Shown here: piece by piece, positions 7,510 to 13,621 of the stretch
How positions within the stretch are numbered: the stretch's first letter is position 1
How the letters are laid out: each line of letters starts with the position of its first letter
Assembly (NCBI GenBank): GCA_964428835.1
Contig: CAYRZQ010000013.1
Coordinates: 1-64,000 of the forward strand
From: JAIXWP01 sp964428835
GTDB taxonomy: Bacteria > Bacteroidota > Bacteroidia > Flavobacteriales_D > Sanyastnellaceae
Reading direction: 5' to 3'
Length of the DNA: 64,000 bases
Position numbers and translations under genes: made by a program
The notes under the pieces: model-generated
Databases searched by the model: none
The model's input: the letters and a program-made list of their open reading frames with translations, nothing else
Told to the model about the DNA's origin: nothing

Positions 7510-7542
7510 AGTTTATCCCCTTTTTTTTCCATCTTTACACTC

Positions 7543-8349
7543 ATGACCAATAGACAACAATTTTTTTACGCCATCTCCATGTGGTCGAAGTCATGGGGTT
7601 TTATTTTTAAAAATAAACTTGCCCACTTCTTCATCTATCCGCTACTGATCGCGGTAGTGCTCAACTTGGTGGCGTTTCAATTTATTGATGATTTGGTTAA
7701 TCTTGCCAAAAGTTACATTCAAGGCTGGGTGGGTGTTCCTCAGGAAGGACACGCCTTTGATTCAATATCAGACTTCTTTACGCATTTGGCAGTAAGCCTC
7801 ACCACAGTGCTGGCATGGATCGCTGGGTTAGTTATCTTCTGGAAGGTATCAAAATATCTCACCCTAGCTATCATGTCGCCAGTGATGTCGCTATTGGCTG
7901 TACGAACTGAAGAAATCATAACAGGAGTGTCCTCACCTTTCGAATTGGGGCAATTGCTCAAAGACATCATTCGTGGCGTTGCGCTCTCATTGCGCAATTT
8001 ATTTATGGAGTTAACGCTCAATGCAGGACTATTTGTAGTCAACATCGTGGTTGCAATTGTCTTCGCTCCGCTCGATATCCTATTATCTCCATTGAGCTTT
8101 GTTATTTCCTTGGGGATTTCAGCTTACTACTCTGGTTTTTCTACTATTGACTATGCTTTAGAAAATAGAAGATACTCTTTTAACCAAAGTATTGCCTTTA
8201 TGAGAAAAAATAAAGGCCTGGCAATTGGAAATGGACTGATGTACTCATTGCTGTATCGCATCCCTATTCTTGGAGTAGCAATTTGCACGGTCACAAGCAC
8301 CGTGTCAGGAACCATGATTGTTTGCGAGGAAAAATACAATAAGATTTAG
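7543..8349 (+). CDS. EI24-domain (CysZ-like) integral membrane protein
   Basis: The 268-residue inner-membrane protein has several hydrophobic segments (about 25-45, 85-110, 150-190 and 195-215) and the motifs FWKVSKYLTLAIMSPVMSLL and MRKNKGLAIGNGLMYSLLYR, typical of the EI24/CysZ family. CysZ members carry sulfate, but the function of Bacteroidota members is not settled. I chose the ATG at 7543; the open frame upstream (from 7438) is only translated heptamer repeat. The stop overlaps the stop of the convergent protease-like gene by four bases. Confidence 0.82.
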   Translation: MTNRQQFFYAISMWSKSWGFIFKNKLAHFFIYPLLIAVVLNLVAFQFIDDLVNLAKSYIQGWVGVPQEGHAFDSISDFFTHLAVSLTTVLAWIAGLVIFWKVSKYLTLAIMSPVMSLLAVRTEEIITGVSSPFELGQLLKDIIRGVALSLRNLFMELTLNAGLFVVNIVVAIVFAPLDILLSPLSFVISLGISAYYSGFSTIDYALENRRYSFNQSIAFMRKNKGLAIGNGLMYSLLYRIPILGVAICTVTSTVSGTMIVCEEKYNKI

Positions 8350-9908
8350 TGCTTCACAATTATGCGGGCACGCGACTTCTTCGATGCAGAAATAATTTGA
8401 AGTTCATAAACGCCATCTGGGAGACCAGACACATCAATTGTCGGCAGGTTAGGTCTTTCTAAATTAACCACTCTACCGCTCATGTCGTAAAATAACACCT
8501 GGCTTATTTCTTCATCACTTTCATTTTGAATGTAAATGAAGTTTGAGGCTGGATTAGGGAAAACAAATATTTCCGCCATTTCATCTTCTCTATTTTCTGT
8601 CTCGATGAATATTGGATAAAATCCTTCTATGTTTCCTTTCTCCGAGTCAACTGGATCAAGGAATGATCGAAACTTTGGAAATGCAGTATGCAATAACCCG
8701 ATGTAATCTACACCTGTATTTGAGCAATTACTATTTCCTCCGATAAATGCCCCCGTGAGTGTCCCGGAAGAACTATACAATGGGCTGCCGATGCTACCTG
8801 GAAATGTATTGCCTCTTGACCATCTCGAAACTGACGCTACTTGTAATCCAAGCCAGTCAATAGCTGCAAGATCTTTTTGAACCGTGCTATAAGATTGAGC
8901 TACGCCAAATGCATGTTGAACCGCTACATAATTATCTGCCTTTGGCTCATCGCTGGACCAACCGGCATAAAAAACACCCCAAGCTGTTCTGGGTTTTTCT
9001 GAGAGTTCAAGAAGTGCCAAACCAGAATGTTGATCTACGCTTAATACTTCTGCTCCACTCAGAGCTTTATCCCAACAATCAATGTTTTGCTCATTGCCGC
9101 AATTCGACTCATTTAATCCAAATACAATTACCCAATTCTCTGGATCACCCAATAGCGAGGTAGCTGAAGTTAACAGAAGTGGTTTTCCATCATTTCTGGT
9201 GTTATTGAGCATTGATCCTGTAGTGATTCTTTGTCCTCTGTCCACGAGAAGAAGTGCTGTAGAAGCACTTAAGTTGTTTACGAGTCTATCTCCATTTGCA
9301 TTACTCAATGTTTGACGACAGACTCCCAATTGATCCGCGCTTGCTGAAAGGTTTTTGTAACCTTGAGTTATATGTGAAATAAAAATATCTCCTTGACCTC
9401 TACCAGAATATGGTTCGTAGTATTCAATAATCAATTTTGAACCATCCAATGGTAAAATGGTAAACTCTTGGGTGCCGTTCGATTTTGCAGCCAAGGGACC
9501 TATGAAATCGGTTTTGTTTCCATTATAAACATAAACCTTACCTCCTTGGGGAATGTTGAATCTGCCAAAAGTCACGTTGAGATTAGTGGCCTGAGAAGAT
9601 TCCACTGCGAGAATCCAAAGTCTGTCACCATTGGGGTAATTGGTCCATCTACCCGAATTAGAAGTTGAAAAGTTCACTTGTGTTGCAATAGCAAAACGAA
9701 AAGGCATCAACTTATTTTCTTCATCAAGCTCATCTTCTGCGAGGAGAGATAAGATATCAAAAGTGGGAAGCGCTCTCCAGGTGTTGTTTGTTGTAGTGTT
9801 GGTATTTTGACTCCATGTAAGAGGCAAACCCTGCTTATCAATTTGCGCGTTCAAACCCAGCGCAAAAAGAACACAAGTGAATGTTATTATGGAGGCGATT
9901 CGCAACAC
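8346..9908 (-). CDS. T9SS-secreted trypsin-fold protein with lost catalytic triad
   Basis: The 520-residue protein has a signal peptide (1-22, ending LGLNAQ), a propeptide-like region, a domain closely following the lysyl-endopeptidase pattern of Bacteroidota (about 185-415) and a type A T9SS sorting tail (IFVFPNPASNFIYI to the end). The three catalytic positions are changed: the usual LTANHC is LTSATS (His to Thr250), SDFALLEL is SGLALLEL (Asp to Gly296), and PGSSGSPL is PGSIGSPL (Ser to Ile373). The fold-defining residues around them are kept, and the frame is intact, so this looks like a secreted pseudoprotease rather than a decaying gene. The start is GTG. It is divergent from a protease-inhibitor-like gene. 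Confidence 0.85.
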   Translation of the reverse strand: MLRIASIITFTCVLFALGLNAQIDKQGLPLTWSQNTNTTTNNTWRALPTFDILSLLAEDELDEENKLMPFRFAIATQVNFSTSNSGRWTNYPNGDRLWILAVESSQATNLNVTFGRFNIPQGGKVYVYNGNKTDFIGPLAAKSNGTQEFTILPLDGSKLIIEYYEPYSGRGQGDIFISHITQGYKNLSASADQLGVCRQTLSNANGDRLVNNLSASTALLLVDRGQRITTGSMLNNTRNDGKPLLLTSATSLLGDPENWVIVFGLNESNCGNEQNIDCWDKALSGAEVLSVDQHSGLALLELSEKPRTAWGVFYAGWSSDEPKADNYVAVQHAFGVAQSYSTVQKDLAAIDWLGLQVASVSRWSRGNTFPGSIGSPLYSSSGTLTGAFIGGNSNCSNTGVDYIGLLHTAFPKFRSFLDPVDSEKGNIEGFYPIFIETENREDEMAEIFVFPNPASNFIYIQNESDEEISQVLFYDMSGRVVNLERPNLPTIDVSGLPDGVYELQIISASKKSRARIIVKH

Positions 9909-9958
9909 TGTCTTAGCTGATTTATAACGCTAATATAATGATTTTCTAATCTAAAGAC

Positions 9959-10007
9959 GCAACCAGCCCCATAAAAGGTTGCCTATTTTTTATCTTTTTG
10001 GGCAACC
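9959..10007 (+). promoter_or_regulatory. Mutually exclusive stem-loops in the divergent intergenic region
   Basis: Three copies of one short element can pair in two exclusive ways: GCAACC (9959-9964) with GGTTGC (9977-9982), or GGTTGCC (9977-9983) with GGCAACC (10001-10007). The second loop contains a T-rich stretch. The arrangement resembles an attenuator or a set of operator half-sites upstream of the inhibitor-like gene. No ligand is recognised. Confidence 0.35.
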
Positions 10008-10047
10008 ATTGGAATGCTAAATGCATCATAGGTGAAAACAGAGCAAC

Positions 10048-10887
10048 ATGAAAGCAATATTCTTTACCATTTTCTCATCTCTCGTGCTGTTTTCGTCAGC
10101 ACAAAACCCTGCTTGTAATACTATTCCAGCCGGTACTGACTTTGGTCTATGTCAAATGATTATTGGAATTGCCCACGTTGAAAACCAAGGTTGTGTAACC
10201 GTTGGAGGCTGCGGATATATCGCCGCAGACGGTACTAATTATGCTGATTACTTTTTTGACACTCAAGACGCGTGTGAAGCGGCATGCTTAGAGTCATGTC
10301 CTGCCATTCCTCTTTCTGCTGACTTTGGCGAATGCGATATGGCGCTAGGTGTGGCAATGCTGGAAGGCGGCCAATGCACATTTTTAAGCGGTTGTGGATA
10401 CACAGCAAATGACGGCGTTGACTACTCATCCTATTTCTTTGAGTCCATAGCCGAGTGTGACGCTGCTTGTTTTGGGTCACAAGAATGCGTGGATCCATCA
10501 CAAATAGATATGTCTATAGGCTGCACAAATATTTGGCTTCCAGTATGTGGATGTGACAATGTTACCTACGGCAATGAATGCGAGGCTGTGAATTGGGGTG
10601 GTGTAACTTCTTGGACCGAAGGTGAATGTGCCCTCAGTGTAGAAGAAACAGAAGACTTCACGGCAAACATTTTCCCAAACCCAGCAGTGGATGAAATTCG
10701 CATTCAAGTGAACTCAACCCGAGCTATCAGCTATTATCAAGTTTATTCTCAAGATGGTCGTCTTGTGTTGGAAGGAAAGTATAATGGCCAGGTAATGGTC
10801 AACACCCTAGCCAAAGGCACTTATATTTTTAAGGCTGGATTTGGCAAGAATGAATTGCCATATACAGCGATGTTCAGTAAATTCTAA
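10048..10887 (+). CDS. T9SS-secreted Kunitz-like/Kazal protease-inhibitor-type protein
   Basis: The 279-residue protein has a signal peptide (1-19), two tandem six-cysteine modules, a Kazal module and a type A T9SS tail (IFPNPAVDEIRIQV to the end). The two modules have identical cysteine spacing, 11-13-5-20-3 (C23-C80 and C84-C141), with the GGCGY/SGCGY and CxxxC ending of Kunitz domains but not their canonical 8-15-7-12-3 spacing. The Kazal module (C147-C194) is clear from LPVCGCDNVTYGNECEA. Inhibition of serine proteases is inferred from these domains. It is transcribed away from the pseudoprotease gene and ends one base before the stop of the convergent transporter gene. Confidence 0.82.
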   Translation: MKAIFFTIFSSLVLFSSAQNPACNTIPAGTDFGLCQMIIGIAHVENQGCVTVGGCGYIAADGTNYADYFFDTQDACEAACLESCPAIPLSADFGECDMALGVAMLEGGQCTFLSGCGYTANDGVDYSSYFFESIAECDAACFGSQECVDPSQIDMSIGCTNIWLPVCGCDNVTYGNECEAVNWGGVTSWTEGECALSVEETEDFTANIFPNPAVDEIRIQVNSTRAISYYQVYSQDGRLVLEGKYNGQVMVNTLAKGTYIFKAGFGKNELPYTAMFSKF

Positions 10888-10888
10888 A

Positions 10889-13138
10889 CTACTTTTTTCG
10901 AAAGAAAAATAAAAGAATAATGGGAGCAAAAAGCAATTCGGTAATGACTCCGATAATCAATGTAAGAGTTATTAAAAATCCGATATAATAGGTTCCCAAG
11001 AAGTTCGACAAGATTAAGGTCATGAATCCTCCGCACAAAATAAGTGTTGTGATGATCATGGCCTTTCCTGTTGTTAGGAATGTTCTTTTTACAGCGTAAG
11101 GCAACGAAAGTCCTTCGCTAATCAAGGTACGCACCCGTGCTAAAAAGTGAATGGTATCATCTACAGCAATTCCAAATGCTATATTGAATATAATACTTGT
11201 AGAAATTTTGATTGGAATACCCACATATCCCATCATCCCACCTACCAACAAGAGAGGAATGATGTTGGGAATAACAGTGAGGAAGAGCATTTTCCAACTG
11301 CGATAAATCACTGCCATGATAAGACCAACCACGAGCACACTTAGCAACAAGTCGGCAAGCATATTATCAACTAAACTTTGATTGTTTAAGTCAATCAAAT
11401 GCGCGGTACCTGTGACCTTATAATCGAATCGTGTGTCTAATTTATTTTGAGAAATAAATTGAGCGAGCTCTCTGTTTTTCCCTTCGTAATAAAGTCTTCC
11501 TATGTCTCCAACCTTTCCGGTGATGCGTAAAACATTAGAAGAATCATTATAAAATAATTCGAGATACTCGCGCGTCGACTTGCGACGAAGAATTTTCTTG
11601 ATCTGATCAATTTCATGTTGCTCAGGAATCGAATAATACTGCAATTGTCCACCGTTGGAAGCCTTGTTGAATGTTTTGACAAGAGTAGCCAAACTGCCCT
11701 CTGCTCCTACTCCATAGCTCGACTCGAGAAAATGATCAAGGCTATCAAGAGCCGTTAAAAATTCACGTTGAAAAGGATCAATTCCATTCTTTGGAAATAC
11801 AGCAAGTTCGAAAGGACGCACTCCCGAATAGTGCTCTTCCATATACCTGAATTCCTTTTTTAAGATGTGGTCATCTCGCAAATCTTCGAGCATCATATTA
11901 TCCACCACCAATTGAGAAATTCCGTAAAGGCCTATACCCACAATAAACAAACCCGCGATGAATACCTGCTTTCTTCGTTTTACTATCCAATGAAATACAC
12001 GATGTAATTTTTTTGACCAAAAATCTTCACTCGTGCTAAATGCATACAGTCTTTTTGGTTTCGCTAGAAGTAAAATTGCTGGCAGCATTGTAAAAGTGAG
12101 ACCGTACGCGAGCATCACTCCAATGGAAGTATAGAGACCAAAATCAGATACCGGCTTAATATCTGAAAGCATAAGCGTAAGGAAGCCAACAGATGTGGTA
12201 AGTGCTGTTAAGAACGTAGCCAGGCGAATACTTTTAAAAGCGTACTTTATTGCTTCAAACTTGTCTCTGCCGTTTCGCAATTCCTGGAGATACTTGGTGA
12301 GTACGTGCACACTATCTGACATACCTACCACAAAAATGATTGTGGGTAAAATGGTAATCATCAAATCGATGTCTTTGCCCAAGAGCTTCATCGCACCGAG
12401 CGTCCAAAGAATGGATATAACAACTACTAAAGTTGGAATGATGATACCCCAGCCACTTCGAAAAGCGATGAATAAGAAAATAATGGTCAAAAAAAGACTA
12501 ATTGAAATGAACATCGCCAACTCGCGCACCATCATTTCTACGTATATGCGCTGCCCAAGGGCTCGTCCAATAACATGCGTGCCATCAAAACCAAACTTGC
12601 TTACTTCCTTCTCTACATCTAGGGAAAGCTGATCGCATGCCGCTTTGCTCATGCGCTGCTTATGCTTCATGTTGATTGCTACGCTCTTTCCGTCTTCGCT
12701 GAAATAGACATCAACGAGGCCAGGAGTGGAAAAAACTTTCGCAGAATCTATTTCATAGTTTTCCCTCTCTTTCCAACGCAAAATGGGTTGAGTAAAAACT
12801 GTTCCAATGAATGGATCCTTGACAAATTCTACCAACCTCGTTGGGCCTTGTATGAAAGCTACATTAGGCAGCGAAGCCAGCACCGAAGTAAGTGAATCTA
12901 CCTTTTCAAGAAAATCATATTGGAATACGCCTTCCTTATTTTCTAAAACAACTATAAAAAAATCATTATCGGTTTCGAAGTCCTTCCGGAAATTGAGATA
13001 AAACTCTGTTTCAGGATCTTCATGAGGGAAAAAGGCCTCAAAATCATAATCGAATTTCAATTTTGAAATCATGATTATGCTGAAAACAGTGATTACAGCA
13101 ATAGCTAGAAGGGAGACCGAGGCTCTGGACTTGGACAT
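10889..13138 (-). CDS. MMPL/RND-superfamily exporter
   Basis: The 749-residue inner-membrane protein has the two-repeat architecture of the RND superfamily: one membrane helix, a large periplasmic domain (about 35-200), five helices (200-360), then a second copy of the same plan. PTIIFVVGMSDSVHVLTKY and its counterpart IAFGIAVDDTIHFLARVRT carry the acidic residues of the proton relay. It belongs to the MMPL/SSD-type, single-gene branch thought to export lipids or hydrophobic compounds; no membrane-fusion or outer-membrane partner lies nearby. The ATG at 13138 is preferred over an upstream TTG. Substrate unknown. Confidence 0.85.
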   Translation of the reverse strand: MSKSRASVSLLAIAVITVFSIIMISKLKFDYDFEAFFPHEDPETEFYLNFRKDFETDNDFFIVVLENKEGVFQYDFLEKVDSLTSVLASLPNVAFIQGPTRLVEFVKDPFIGTVFTQPILRWKERENYEIDSAKVFSTPGLVDVYFSEDGKSVAINMKHKQRMSKAACDQLSLDVEKEVSKFGFDGTHVIGRALGQRIYVEMMVRELAMFISISLFLTIIFLFIAFRSGWGIIIPTLVVVISILWTLGAMKLLGKDIDLMITILPTIIFVVGMSDSVHVLTKYLQELRNGRDKFEAIKYAFKSIRLATFLTALTTSVGFLTLMLSDIKPVSDFGLYTSIGVMLAYGLTFTMLPAILLLAKPKRLYAFSTSEDFWSKKLHRVFHWIVKRRKQVFIAGLFIVGIGLYGISQLVVDNMMLEDLRDDHILKKEFRYMEEHYSGVRPFELAVFPKNGIDPFQREFLTALDSLDHFLESSYGVGAEGSLATLVKTFNKASNGGQLQYYSIPEQHEIDQIKKILRRKSTREYLELFYNDSSNVLRITGKVGDIGRLYYEGKNRELAQFISQNKLDTRFDYKVTGTAHLIDLNNQSLVDNMLADLLLSVLVVGLIMAVIYRSWKMLFLTVIPNIIPLLLVGGMMGYVGIPIKISTSIIFNIAFGIAVDDTIHFLARVRTLISEGLSLPYAVKRTFLTTGKAMIITTLILCGGFMTLILSNFLGTYYIGFLITLTLIIGVITELLFAPIILLFFFRKK

Positions 13139-13145
13139 ATACAAA

Positions 13146-13180
13146 TAAAAAACCGCAACTCGTAACTACGAATTGCGGTC
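13146..13180 (-). terminator. Rho-independent terminator of mscL
   Basis: On the minus strand CCGCAATTCGTA pairs with TACGAGTTGCGG (one wobble) around GT and is followed by six T residues. It separates mscL from the MMPL gene downstream. Confidence 0.88.
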
Positions 13181-13200
13181 AATATTATAGCGAAAAAGGC

Positions 13201-13572
13201 TTATTTCTTCAACAAATCGCGAATTTCTGTAAGCAATACTTCCTGAGCGCTAGGAGCAGGAGGTGCTGAAGGAGCTTCTTCTTTCGCTTTCATCGCTGCG
13301 TTCATTCCCTTCACAATAAGGAATAGAACAAAAGCAATCACGATGAAAGAAATTAGAGCCGCGATGAATTTGCCAAGGAGAACTCCACCTGGAGCCCACT
13401 CCTCAATTTTCGACACTCCGGCTGCTTCGAGAGCTGGCTTCAACAAAATTGGTGTGATGATGTCAGCAACGAGTGAGTTAACAATTGCGCCGAACGCTGC
13501 TCCAATGATTACCCCTATCGCAAGGTCAATCACATTTCCGCGCATTACAAATGCCTTGAATTCTTTTAGCAT
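13201..13572 (-). CDS. mscL: Large-conductance mechanosensitive channel MscL
   Basis: The 123-residue protein matches MscL along its length: an amphipathic N-terminus (MLKEFKAFVMRGNVIDLAIG), a first membrane helix VIIGAAFGAIVNSLVADIITP, a periplasmic loop, a second helix around ALISFIVIAFVLFLIVKGMN, and a cytoplasmic helix EVLLTEIRDLLKK after an Ala/Pro-rich linker. It is the emergency valve for strong hypo-osmotic shock. It has its own candidate promoter and its own terminator, so it is probably monocistronic. Confidence 0.96.
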   Translation of the reverse strand: MLKEFKAFVMRGNVIDLAIGVIIGAAFGAIVNSLVADIITPILLKPALEAAGVSKIEEWAPGGVLLGKFIAALISFIVIAFVLFLIVKGMNAAMKAKEEAPSAPPAPSAQEVLLTEIRDLLKK

Positions 13573-13601
13573 AAAATTTTGGTTTTAGTGGTTTTGTACG
13601 A

Positions 13602-13609
13602 CAAAAGTA
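13602..13609 (-). promoter_or_regulatory. -7 promoter element for mscL
   Basis: On the minus strand TACTTTTG matches TAnnTTTG exactly, 29 bases before the mscL start. It lies in the short gap after the histidine kinase gene. Confidence 0.45.
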
Positions 13610-13621
13610 ACAATAACCAGA

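Noticed and set aside
7438..7542. N-terminal extension of the EI24-type protein made of repeating EFRI units
   Set aside because: It is the heptamer array read in an open frame; the normal family start is the ATG at 7543.
8346..9908. Frameshifted pseudogene as the reason for the lost catalytic triad
   Set aside because: The frame is intact from signal peptide to sorting tail, with only single-residue changes at the active site.
9909..10047. Small RNA or tRNA gene in the divergent intergenic region
   Set aside because: No cloverleaf can be drawn and the T-rich stretch is not preceded by a stable hairpin on its own; regulatory stems explain it better.
12195..12632. Plus-strand open frame of 145 codons opposite the MMPL transporter
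   Set aside because: It has no domain or promoter and is the complement of conserved membrane segments.
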